Below, piece by piece: positions 13,085-24,200 of a DNA stretch of 64,000 bases. Position numbers and translations under genes: made by a program. The notes beneath the pieces are model-generated. The model was not told the DNA's origin. It did no database searches and saw nothing but the letters and a program-made list of their open reading frames with translations. Numbering within the stretch: the stretch's first letter is position 1; every line of letters begins with the position of its first letter. Origin of the DNA: Nissolia schottii (lineage: Eukaryota > Streptophyta > Magnoliopsida > Fabales > Fabaceae); contig QANU01021398.1 of the NCBI GenBank assembly GCA_003254905.1, positions 520,847-584,846 on the forward strand, in the 5' to 3' direction.

Positions 13085-13290
13085 TATATATGTATGCCCG
13101 GTAACCTTGCCCCATGCGTTCCTTATGAGCATGGTGACATGGTCGAGACATAGCGACGCCTGAACCACATAGATATGTATGCAAAGTGATCGTGTCCCAT
13201 GCGTTCCTTGTGAGCCTGGTGACGTGATCGAGCCCCATGCGTTCCTTGTGGGCATGGCGACGTACACAATGCCTGCGTTCCTTTTGAGCC
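13085..13290 (-). repeat. Short tandem array in solo LTR (about 4 degenerate units)
   Basis: Degenerate units built around 'CCCATGCGTTCCTTGTGAGC' followed by 'tggtgacgtg.tcgag', repeated about four times (near 13112, 13197, 13236 and 13274). It occupies a similar relative place to the different arrays in the two neighbouring LTRs. Confidence 0.75.
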
Positions 13291-13609
13291 TGCTATTGTG
13301 CACTTATGCATGAACTTTAACATTTTAAGTATATGGTACCATATACTTTCTTTCTCTTACGCATACCGGCTTACCCGGGTTAGCGTCTTTTCATTCATCA
13401 TATCTCATCATCATATGCACTTTATCTTTCGGTACTGTTTTGTTTCTTACGTTCATTATTATCTTCATTCATTAACCTTTGACATATCATAGTCTCTAGT
13501 GGTTTATCCTCATGATGCATGCACAATTAGATGGCTCATAGTAAAAACACATGTCATTATAAACTTTCTGCATCGACTTCTTTGTGCTAAGTACTTGTTG
13601 GAATATAAT

Positions 13610-14290
13610 GGACCTCGGAACCCTCGTTTCGGAAACCACGCTCAGCGTCGGGAACCTCCGCGGAACCCACCAGGTTACTCTATGGGATCTCTCAGCGTCA
13701 GGGGATCTCCGCGGATTCCGCTTGGCACCGCTGCTGATGCTAGCCAGAACTGCAGGGATCCGCTCAGCCGCTTTAGGGTACCTTCGCGGAACCCCAGCGG
13801 TCACCACTACTAGTACTCGCTCGGTCTACTCTCCAGTTAGTCACTCATCACTCTGGGGGGACCTCCGCGGAACCCACTCAATATCACTCCTAATGCCTAC
13901 TCAACACTCTACGTAACCTTCTCAGTTCTCCAGGGATCTTCCGCGGAACCCACTCAACACCATTTCTAGTGCACACTCAGCAACTCCAGGTAACCTACTC
14001 AACTCTTTAGGGATCCTCCGCGGGACCCTCTCAGTACTACTCATGGTATCCACTCAGGCACTTCGGAAAACCATTCAACACTCCGGGGTACCTACGCGGA
14101 ACCCAACTCCGAACTACCTAAGAACCCACTCAGCCACTCTAGGGTCCCTTTGCGGAACCCTACTCCATCACCACTACTGGTGTTCACTCGGCACACCCTC
14201 TAGGAAACTACTCAGCCACTCCAGGGTCCTCCGTGGAACCCCTTCGGTCACCACTACTGACCCGCTCTTTAACTCTAGACTCCTCTCAGT
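13610..14290. repeat. Degenerate 'CCTCCGCGGAACCCACTC' repeat tract in solo LTR
   Basis: About ten interspersed copies of a word close to 'ctccgcggaacccactcag' alternate with 'caccactactagt' and 'actccagggtacct' blocks at roughly 60-70 bp spacing. It is GC-rich against an AT-rich window. Open frames over this tract (13499-13813, 13584-13916) follow from the repeat and are not genes. Confidence 0.75.
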
Positions 14291-15914
14291 ACTCTTTCTG
14301 CAGAAAACTCGGCGTCCAGTTCCTGGCTTATTTTCTCTTATTCTCTTACACTCATCCCATGTTCACACTACACATTCCAACCGTACTCGAGCAACAACAG
14401 GACGTTCAAGAATCATGAAACAACATAAATATATTCACATGCAACAGTAATATTTGTACTCATGGCATTTCTAAATCTTTCTTACTCAAAACACACATAA
14501 AACATGCAAATACACATCCAATAGACAGGGGTGATGATACTACCCACCTGTAGAAAGCTTGGTGGTAGTGGTGGTGAAGTTTGAAGTGAAGTCCACAAGC
14601 CTTGTTGCCTCCCAAAGCTTGAGCTTCCTTTCTTCAAGGTGAGAACCTTGCACAATGAAGAGGATGATGTTGTTCCTCTTGGTAGTAAGTGTAAGAAAAT
14701 GAAACTAAGATGAAGAGACTTGAGGGCTGTGATTTTCGGCTTTGTGGTAAGTGGAAGGAGAAGGAAATGTGCTTGAACTCTTGAAGGTTTGGTGGTGTAT
14801 TTGAAGAATATGAGAAAAGCAAATGTCTCTTGGGGCTTTGGTGAGAGCTCTCGGTTTTGAGGGCTGATGGTGAGGGAGATTACTTGGTTGTTTGGGTTTA
14901 ATAAATGTGGTGAATAGTGGGAGGTATGGGCATAGGTATGGTGCATGATGTGATTAGGCTTTGAAGTGTAAGAAAACATGGTGATGGGAAATGTGGAAGC
15001 ATGATTTAAGGGATAATTTTTGTACAAAAATCTCTTCAAAAATCGTGCAGCCCTTCAGCTCTAGCTGCTGAAATTTCATTTTCTTCCGGTTCCGGTTCGC
15101 TCGTGTTTTATCACTCGCAGTGTCGGTACGTCGCGCACGGTCATCCGAAAAATATTCTGTTTATACCGTCGCGATCCTCTAATCCTTCCCTACTTAAGAG
15201 TATTAATATTTAAGGATGTTTGTGAATTTTTCTCCGAGAGAGTATTTTCACAGACACCCGTTTCGCGTTAGAAAATTCTGTCGACGAACAGCGGCCGTTC
15301 GGTTGTCGGCTGGACTTCCTATCGCGACACATCTTATTTCCTAGGAATACTCTATTTGATAATTTCCCATTTCAATTCTCTAATCATGATTAGAAAATTA
15401 ATTTAATAATTATGTGTATAATTATTTTTCTAAGAAAAATCGGGATGTTACACTGAACGACCCAGAAAACTCTAGGTCACCAAGCTAACATGTACCAAGG
15501 AATGAAGTTTGTAAAGGTTGTCTTGGGCTGCATGTTCCAACAAGCATAGAAACTAGAACATTGTACATGAAAATAGCGTAGATTTATTATGTGTTATGGT
15601 AAAGCATGCATCATGAGGACTGTAGATAACTAGAGGTTGTCACCTATTGACTAAAAAGATCATAATTGAACATAAGGAATAAGGGGGAGATTCTAAAGAA
15701 AAGATAAGGGTGAGTTTTGATAGTTGGTACGAAAAAGTGGTGACAGACATGGTAAAGGGTATAGGGTCCGCTTTTGGCTTAGCCACAAGGTGGCCCCTTG
15801 CCACCCGATAAGGGGGTGGAGTTTTGTTGCCTCGAGGAACAGACAGTGAAGGTAGGTCGTATATTACCATGGGGATGACGGTCCTGAGGTGTGCGAGGAA
15901 GTTTGGACAGGTGT

Positions 15915-16080
15915 TAGTAATGATCCCATGCCCAAGTGTGCATGATGAACGATACCATGCCCAAGTGTGCAAGATGAATAGTCTCATGCATTGATACCGT
16001 GCCTAATCGACATGATGAACAGTCCCCTGCATTGATACCATGCCCTGGTGTGCATGATGAACGATCCCACACAACATATG
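15915..16080 (+). repeat. Tandem 'CCATGCCCAAGTGTGCATGATGAACGAT' type array
   Basis: About five degenerate units of 30-40 bp within the older LTR remnant. They carry the recurring words 'taccatgccc', 'gtgtgcatgatgaac' and 'cattgatacc'. Confidence 0.7.
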
Positions 16081-18059
16081 CGTGGTGAATGGTTGAGTCC
16101 ATATGTATGCATGTGTCGATATCTGTGGTTATGTTACGTTGGTGTATAGCGGTCAGGATTAGAAAGGGCAAGAACCTAGGAGTAAATAAGGCAAGATTAG
16201 ATCCCCTGATCACATAGTAAAATAGATAAAACTACTCAGGACCTAGGCAAGAGATAATAATTAGTAGGAGTGTAGAATGCATGCACACTTAGAGATCTTT
16301 TGAGTGGCCTGTACCATAACTGAGAAAATGAAATGATAGGTAGCGCTAGGGATTCCCACTAAGGACGAAGAGTTCTCACCCCCACTCCTTTATGGTTCCA
16401 GACGTACAAAGCGAATGGATCGACAAGAAAGATAATTGATATACGACTGATGGCTGTAGCAGGGAAACTCCAGCAACGTAGCAAAGTTACTATTCGCGCG
16501 TTAGGCGATAGGTGTTTGGTGTAATGATCTAGAACTTTTAGAAATTTTGTGTAAATACTTACTAGTAAGCCAATGTGTATTTATGTGTTGGACCTTGTTT
16601 GTAATAATATGTATACACTCTTTATGTTCTAGTTCAGTTTTCACCTACACTGTTTTAAACGCTCCCGTTTGAATATATATGTTTCCTTGTTCACGCATAG
16701 CTCCTAATTTACAAATTGATTAAGCCAACGAATGACTTTCAAAATGGTCCATATTTTCGCGTAAGAGATATTTGCAAAGTGAAAAATAGGGGCTAAAAGT
16801 AACCTTATCAATGGAGATAACAACCCTATAATCAGTGTTACGACTATAGCGTTGGCTGAAAGTAGGGTTGTTATACGCATCGTTACAGAAAGCGACAAAT
16901 GATCTGACACTTGACTGAATGCTATTGAAAATTGTTGGCTTAATTAAGTTTTTAGCCCCCTTTAAAATTAGAAAGTTTGGTTTTAGTCCCTATGTGAAAT
17001 TTTTAGTCTCTGTAAAATTTGGAAGTTTGGTTTTGGTCTCTGTAGATGACTGAAGTTGACGGCGATGACGTGGCAGTTAATGTTGCTGACATGGCGTGCC
17101 ATGTAACATCTCGCATTTTTTCCTTAGTAAAAAGGTTCGTAAAAATAAGATAAAATTCAAGTATTAATTTTAATTCCCGTAATATTAATTGAAAATAATG
17201 AGTTTGTGATCTCGTGGCGTCCGGTGACGTTCGAGTCGATATTAGGTTATCATTAGAATTTAATCATGACTCAAAGGAGTCTGTAAAATACACTAATATG
17301 AAAATAAATTTGAGAATATCTCAACAAAGATTTAAATATTAATAAGAAAAATTAATAGGTCACAACGGTATGTCCAGAATATTTTTAGGACTTCCGGACA
17401 TAAATAGTTAATGAGTGAACACGACCAAAAACACACAGAGAAAAGTAAAGGACGGATGGCCAAAGGCCACAAAACTCCCACGGCTAGCCCTTACTCCCCG
17501 AAGACACACACACATACACCAAAGTTCCAAAGTTCTTCCATTTGTTCCATCCAAAGCTCCATCAAAGCTTGCCACTCAAATCCATCTTTGCCTTGATTTT
17601 ATTCCTCTAATTTCACACCCATAATTAAGGTAAGGAGCAGCACAAGCCGTTGCCCTCTTCTTCCCTTGGTGAGAAGACCTTAAGCTCCCATAACCCTAAA
17701 CTTCCATAACCTAAGCTTATCACTTCTTGGCAAAGAGAACTCAAGCAAGCAAGCAAAGCTTAATTTCATCCTTCCTCCATCATCAACAAGCTCTTTAGGA
17801 TGAGGGTAACTTTAGTTCTTCACCTCTTTGATGGTGAATGATTGTATGTGATTATATGTATGTTTATGTGATTCTTTGATTATGTGATTATATATGTTAG
17901 GAATTATGTTAGAACTTAGGAAGATGATTCTGAAGGGTCTTGTGACCTGGATTAGATAGGATTATTATGTGTAAAATATGTGTGAAAACTCAAGCAGGTT
18001 CCATGGAAGCAAGGGGGAAGAAATGGGAGAAAATGATGCATTCGGTTTTCAGTTTGGCC

Positions 18060-18375
18060 CAGTGACCGCTGAGCGGCCTCTGGCGCCGCTGAGCGGAATG
18101 CATCGATGTTTTTCAAATGTGAACTCCAGAGCGCTGAGCGGAAGGCGGTTACCGCTGAGAGATCTGAAGTCCACGTGGATAGAGATAAGGACGAAAAGAT
18201 ATTTTTCTTAAAGGATAAAGTCGGTGCAGATATTTTGAAAAGTTGTCAGACCGCTGAGCAATGTGATTCTTACCACTGAGCGATGAGGCTCCTACCGCTG
18301 AGTGGACATGTTTTAGGCGCTGAGCGCGAAGGGCTCAAACCGCTGAGCGGACCATAGTTTCGCTGAGCGGCGTGA
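18060..18375 (+). repeat. Cluster of near-palindromic CCGCTGAGCGG words
   Basis: About ten copies or near-copies of CCGCTGAGCGG in about 310 bp (near 18063, 18083, 18131, 18152, 18251, 18274, 18295, 18317, 18340 and 18360). The word is almost self-complementary (CCGCT-N-AGCGG). Single copies also occur near 11693 and 11750 in the neighbouring LTR remnant, and related 'gctcagcg' words in the 11834 LTR. Confidence 0.8.
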
Positions 18376-19089
18376 GACCAGAATGTTTTATGGAACCCTC
18401 TTGAGGCACATAATCGGATACTCAATGCTATAGCTATGATTGATAACTGAAATAGATGAGGTATATACCGTACGTGAATATGTGAAGTATATGTTGTATG
18501 TGAACATGTGAGGTATATGCTGTGAACATGTGAATTACATGTAGTATGCGATGTAATGTGTAGCAATTCATGCATTCATGACAAGTCCAGTTTAAAGGAT
18601 TAGAGGTAATTATGAGATAAATAAAGATTCTGAAATGAACTATAGGAAACAAGTCATGACATGCTGCAGGTACAGAAAAGCAAGAGATGCTGAAATACTA
18701 CTGAAAAATGTTGAATAACCAAATGCTGAAAAGGCTAAATGCCAAATGCTGAAAATTCTGAGGCCGTGATCACGTGAGCCAAACCATGATCCCACTTCAG
18801 GAGGTCAAAGAAGCATCCTGAATGTGGAAGCCCGCCACAGGTGGTGTCGATATGGCATACTTGGAGGTGTGTGGTTACCACGCCCTGGCATTGTCGAAAG
18901 GGGGCAAGCTAAGGTGGGGGTACAATATCCGCCCACTGCCGAAGGGTCCCGAGGGGGTACACGGCAGGTGGAAGCCCACCGCAGGAAGGTCAAAAAAGGG
19001 CCTACACTGAGGGTGCGAGGTTATTCCGTCATAGTATTGTCAAAAGAAGGCAATGCTATGGTGGGAATAACGTATATTCTAAAAGCAGG

Positions 19090-19260
19090 TTTATTCTGTT
19101 ATGCAAGAGCACATGTATTGTATAATTCTGCTGTTAAATGCACGAGTACATGTAATGCATGATTCTGCTGTTAGATGTGTGAGTATATGTAATATATGAT
19201 TCTGCTGTCATGATTCTGTTATGCATGAGTATATGTAACGTATGATTCTGCCGTTATGTA
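19090..19260 (+). repeat. Tandem 'ATGTAATGCATGATTCTGCTGTTA' type array
   Basis: Four to five degenerate units of about 35-40 bp within the 17102 solo LTR, with recurring 'gagtatatgtaa' and 'gattctgctgtta'. Confidence 0.75.
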
Positions 19261-20040
19261 ATTACCGTCAAGAGAACGCTTGAGACGGCTATGTATATAA
19301 ACGTAATGTTAATAAGCACGAGCATGTAGTAAGCAAGAGTAGTTCCCCTATCACCTAGTAACATAGATAAAGCAGTTCAGAACTTAGGCCAGATAATAAT
19401 CAGTAGGATGTTAGTATGTATGCACACTTAGAAATCTCTGAGCGGCCTGAAGTCCGACCTAATATGAGACGAGACTCAGGAACTAAAGTTACTTCCACTG
19501 AGAACCTACCGTTCTCATTCCCACTGCCTTATGACTTCAGGTACTGATGATGATTCATACTTTGAGGATGCTGAAGAGCCGCCAGCTGAGCCATAAGCGG
19601 CCATGACACGAGATGGACTTAGAGATAGCTAGATGCCAGGGTTTTGCCAAGGGCATACTGAGTAGTGTTCCAGTAGCCATTGTATTTCGATGTTATGTAT
19701 TTGGGATTATGTATTTGGTATTTTGGTTTATGTACATGTTATGTATATCTTACTTATTGTATATACAACTATGTGACTGCTATGATGGACCAATGACTGT
19801 ATATTGGATGCCTTATTGCTATACCGTTATACGCTTTGTTATATTTGTTTTTCCCAACGCATGGCTCTATTTTAGTAATTATTCAATGTAAATGAAAAGT
19901 TTAAATTTAGTCCCTATTTTCTTAAGCATCTATTTTCGAAAGATAGCAATGGACTAAGGTATTCCGACCAGGTAGAAAATAACCTAGTGAGCATTGTTTA
20001 CTGCGTACGGGTAAACAGTTAGCTAGGGTGTTTCATGCCA

Positions 20041-20784
20041 CGTGGCACAACAAAAAATTTAAAATTTTACCCACCCACCCACCCAATTTTAACCCGACTC
20101 GTTTCAAAAAAAAATTTAAAAATAAAAAACTAAAAATGAAAATCCCAAATTCCTCTAAAATCCCCCACGGAACCCTACCCATTCTTCCACTCCTCTCTTC
20201 TCCTCTCCTCTCATCTTCCCCAACCCCCTCTCTTCCCCTTTCATCTTCCCCAACCCCTACGCCCTTCCTGTCTCTCTTCTTGTCATCGTCCTTTGTTCTT
20301 CTCTTTGGATCCTTTTGTAGCTTCCAGCACCTCTTTTCTTCTCTCTAGATCATTTCTTCTTCCATTTTTTTCCTGCTTTACCTCTTTTCTTCTCTTTATT
20401 ATATGATACGTATACAAGTGCTAGGTCCCTAGAACATTGGAAGCTCATTCCCCTAGTGATAGGAATTCCAACCATTTGCTGGGAATCTCTAACCTGATGC
20501 GTTGTAATTTGAAATGTAAATTTTATAGATACTTAATGACACTGGATACCATTCAATTCGTTCTTTGTGCACCCTTGCATTCCTTGTTTGTGTGTGCTGT
20601 GTTTTTCTTCTCCAGTTATTGAATGGTGATAAATGGGGTAGCAGAGGAGCAGAGGTTTTGGGGTAACACGACGGAGTGGGTAGATTTAGGGGAAAGGGAT
20701 TTGGATCAGTGTTGGGGAAAGGGATTTTTTTTTAATTTTTAAATGAATCCGGGTCGGGTCATGAGTAAAAAAATATAATCTCAG
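20041..20784. other. Interior of the long-TIR element
   Basis: C/T-rich, low-complexity sequence ('cttcccc', 'ctctcttc' tracts near 20180-20400) between the nested LTR and the right inverted repeat. No recognisable domain. The frame at 20028-20348 is Ser/Pro low complexity. Confidence 0.5.
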
Positions 20785-20992
20785 GTCTACGTGGCACGCC
20801 ACGTCAGCGACGTTAATTGCCACGTCATCACCGTCAACTTCAGCCATCTACATGGACCTAAACCAAACTTTCAAATTTTACAGAAACTAAAAATTTTACT
20901 GAAGAACTAAAACTAAACTTTCTAATTTTATAGGGGCTAAAAACTTAATTAAGCTAAAATTGTCTTACACGGGGTAGAAAATCATCTTCTCC

Positions 20993-21265
20993 TATAAATA
21001 CCAACCCTAGTCATCGCCTTTCCAATTCTTTAACAAGCGAGGAGAACCTCCTCCGACCCCAGAGAAGGTTGTCGCAGCCGATCTCTCTCTCTCTCTCTCT
21101 CTCTTCAAATCCTAGTAACAAATACGCTACTTTAAACATCAAATCACCAAACAAATAAAAGCTTCACAAATTCCGAGTAGCTCTCTACTGCTACTGCTAC
21201 TACTAACTTTATCCTAGTCAATCAGAAAAACCCCGAAACCCTAGAAACTTGCATCCTCCACCGCC
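20993..21265 (+). promoter_or_regulatory. NRPB1: TATA box and 5' leader of NRPB1 copy B
   Basis: TATAAATA at 20993-21000 is followed by a leader of about 230-240 nt with a (CT)n tract near 21080-21105, ending in CCGCCATGG at the start codon. CT-rich leaders are common in constitutively expressed plant genes. The core promoter starts about 37 bp after the end of a transposable element, so upstream control sequence, if any, lies within or beyond transposon DNA. Confidence 0.7.
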
Positions 21266-24200
21266 ATGGATATTCGATTCCCTTATTCTCCGGCGGAAGT
21301 CGCCAAAGTCCGAATGGTTCAGTTCGGAATCCTCAGCCCCGACGAAATCGTAAATTCCCCCACCCACACGATTCGTAATTTTTCCTTCTGTTTTTGCAAA
21401 ATCTGCTGTGAGCTTATGGTTTTGCTTGTTTTTGGCAGAGGCAAATGTCTGTGGTGCAAATTGAGCACGGGGAGACGACGGAGAGGGGAAAGCCCAAGGT
21501 TGGAGGGTTGAGCGACCCACGCCTCGGCACCATTGATAGGAAGATGAAGTGTGAGACGTGTACGGCGAATATGGCGGAGTGCCCGGGGCATTTCGGGCAC
21601 TTGGAGCTTGCTAAGCCAATGTTTCACATCGGGTTCTTGAAGACCATCCTCACCATCATGCGTTGTGTCTGCTTCAATTGCTCCAAAATTTTAGCCGATG
21701 AGGTACTCTGTGGATTAAATGAGGGTTTTATTGGATTAATTGAGGCTTTTATTATTAGATCAAAAGAAGCTATGTTTGGATACGTAATGGTAGATTGGAT
21801 GGAATGGAATAGGATAGAATGCGGTGGGGGGGGGTGCAGTGGAGTAAAATGGGGGATTGTGATCCTCTCATGTTATTTGTTTTGAACATGGTGTGAGAGA
21901 TAGACACAAATACTTAAATTGGGTCTTACAAAATTTTAAGCATCTATTTAAAGTATTTGTGACCATCTTTGTTGACATGATATTGTCAGAGTTGTGTTAT
22001 TTGCACTCATCTTGTATGGAACACCTATCATTGGATGACATTTCAATAGGCACGGTGTCCTACCCAAGAGGAGTATAGTTAACATTTCTCATATTGTTAT
22101 GTTCAAAATAAAGATGAAAGGATACTGATCCAGGGAAATGGAGTGAAATAAAAATCCCTTCGATTAGATTTTCAAGGATAGAATGAAAGTAAGGTAATTG
22201 CTCCATTTTTTAGGGAAATTATAGCATAGAAGAATGAAATATATAGAATTGTGATTTGTTTTTCTTTTGTTATTATCCTTATATTAAATATGTTCAGTTT
22301 TTTTTTTTTTGGTACGTAAATATGTTACTGTTTTAATCATTTTAATCTTTGAAAATATGACTTTAATTAGTTAATAAATTTTTATAATTCTCTACAAAAA
22401 TAATGATAGTATGATTATTTAAAATAGTTAATTTTATTTTGGAGAAATAAATAAATATAATTATAATATATATAATATAAATAATCTTAATAAGTATTCA
22501 AATATAAACTTTATGTGTAACTAATTTTTCGTAAATACTCTTTAAAATATATTTTTATTTAATACTTAACGCAACTATATCTTTGTGTATCAACTTGCAC
22601 TTTTCTCATGCGCCGAAGAACATGTTATGGCGGAGTTTTGAGCTATTATGTAAGCTCAATCCTTAATCATGCATTTAGTGAATGACATCAGATGAGATTG
22701 TTTCGACAATAGAGTTTCATAGAATGACAACATATTTTTGTGTTATGCTCCTTAACTTATTTGTTAGCTAAGATCTTGTAGTTTGATCATTAAAAAAGTA
22801 AAACAAGATTGTTAGTAAAGATTTAATAGTTTTATTTGATGACCAAGCACCGACATTTGTTGCTTTTTGTATTAAACTGGGATGAAATTAAATGTCTTTT
22901 CTACTCCCAAATTTTAACCACCTCATTTTCCTTTTTTTCAACCCTCAAAATGTGCATTAACGTTATTTTGAACTAATCTTTTTTAAACCAAATATTATTA
23001 TTGCATGTTCAGCAAAATTAAGTATATAAAATAATTCCTAGTACACATAACATGAGAACTAGAGCAATGGCAAGCAAAGGACGACTTAAGCAAATTGGGG
23101 ACTTCAGCAATGTGATGATATTGGATATGTTTGGATATAAAAAAACGTTGTAGTTATAAGGATAAGGTAGTGATTTATAAATAATTAATTAAAAGGAAAG
23201 TTGATTCCATCCTATTCCTCGCAAATAGGGAGGGAAGAAAAATGAGAAGATATTTTGGAATGGGATGGGATCCATCTATTCTATCATATTCAATTCCAGT
23301 CAATTATTTTAAAACCCAAACATGAAACCTTAGAACATTCCATCTCCTTTCACTCTATTCCATCTCTTTCCATCAATCCAAATATACCCCAAATATATAA
23401 CCGTGAGAAAATTTAAGAAGCTGAGTTCCAAGTGCATTATGAATTCTTGATATGCGGGTTTAATAGCAGGAAGGAGCTTAGATGGTTTTATTTTTTGAAA
23501 TATGTTGTGTGAATTATTCTTTCATGTTCCTTGCATTTTAATAGTAGGAAAATTGTGATGCTTATTTGTTAAGTTGTTTATGTTTTATGCAGCAAGACCA
23601 TAAGTTTAAGCAAGCTTTAAGAATTAGGAATCCCAAGAATAGGCTGAAAAAGATTTTGGATGCTTGCAAAAACAAAAGCAAATGTGAAGGTGGTGACGAG
23701 ATTGACCTTCCCGGTCAAGACTCCGAGGAACCGGTTAAGAAGAGTCGTGGTGGTTGTGGCGCTCAGCAGCCAAAAATCACTATTGAGGGTATGAAAATGA
23801 TTGCAGAGTATAAAGCCCAAAGGAAGAAAAGTGATGACCAAGAACAGCTTCCCGAACCTGTGGAAAGGAAACAGACTCTTACTGCGGAGAGGGTAATTGA
23901 TCTGAATTCTGAATTTATAGTCTGTACAATTCTGTGCATGTTGTTACAGACACTTATGTAGTTGTTGACTTGTTAAATCCGTTGAAGGTTCTTGGAGTTC
24001 TGAAAAGGATAAGCGATGAGGACTGCCAATTGTTGGGATTGAATCCTAAGTATGCCCGTCCTGATTGGATGATTTTACAAGTTCTTCCAATTCCTCCTCC
24101 ACCTGTGAGACCTTCTGTTATGATGGACACATCCTCAAGGAGTGAGGCAAGTGTTGTCTTGCACTGTTTTGTTTGTTTGCAGTTTTTATAAGTTTCACAA

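Larger units (their letters stand above)
11834..15452 (-). mobile_element. Solo LTR, 3.6 kb, with CTGAA target-site duplication
   Basis: Read on the + strand it begins TGTAACACCC and ends GGGATGTTACA (5'-TG...CA-3'). The 5-bp direct repeat CTGAA flanks it exactly (11829-11833 and 15453-15457), as expected for LTR-retrotransposon integration. No internal gag/pol, primer-binding site or second LTR is present, so it is a solo LTR, probably left by LTR-LTR recombination. Orientation is inferred as - because its reverse complement starts TGTAACATCCCGATTTTTC, resembling the start of the LTR at 17102. It contains tandem arrays at 13085-13290 and 13610-14290 and an antisense acidic reading frame near its end. 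Confidence 0.85.
10735..16885 (+). mobile_element. Degraded LTR-retrotransposon remnant, split by a younger solo LTR
   Basis: Sequence on both sides of the 11834-15452 LTR reads as parts of one older element of the same general kind as the LTR at 17102-20035. The left part has the CGCTGAGCGG word (near 11750) and a transcript-leader-like stretch around 11270-11440. The right part has a 'catgatgaacgat' tandem array (15915-16080) and the shared motif TTCTCACCCCCACTC...TTATGG..CCAG near 16372-16402. No gag or pol reading frame is visible, so it is an LTR-only or non-autonomous remnant. The outer limits are uncertain by a few hundred bases and I could not find its target duplication. Confidence 0.55.
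17102..20035 (+). mobile_element. Solo LTR, 2.9 kb, with TGCCA target-site duplication
   Basis: Begins TGTAACATCTCG and ends GGGTGTTTCA. It is flanked by the perfect 5-bp repeat TGCCA (17097-17101 and 20036-20040). No internal domain or second LTR is present. It carries a cluster of CCGCTGAGCGG words (18060-18375), a tandem 'gattctgctgtta.atg' array (19090-19260), and the motif TTCTCATTCCCACTGCCTTATGACTTCAGG (about 19513-19542), also seen in the two neighbouring LTRs. It is nested in a Mutator-like element, so it inserted after that element did. Confidence 0.88.
16937..20955. mobile_element. Mutator-like long-TIR element interrupted by a solo LTR
   Basis: The left arm (about 16937-17100) and right arm (about 20785-20955) are inverted repeats of about 160-170 bp: GGCTTAATTAAGTTTTTAGC on the left and its near-complement on the right. 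They share internal blocks such as CTTTCTAATTTTA and the GACGTGGCA/TGCCACGTC pair. Outside them lie near-identical 9-bp repeats, AAAATTGTT (16928-16936) and AAAATTGTC (20956-20964). That pattern fits a Mutator-like element. Without the nested LTR it is about 1.1 kb and has no transposase, so it is non-autonomous. The right end lies only about 37 bp before the TATA box of NRPB1 copy B. Confidence 0.75.

Noticed and set aside
13499..14450. Frames of 104-135 residues
   Set aside because: They follow the degenerate CTCCGCGGAACCCACTC repeat tract inside the LTR and have no domain.
14482..15039. 185-residue - strand frame
   Set aside because: Low-complexity His/Ser/Pro/Thr-rich translation within the LTR, with no domain and no splice partners.
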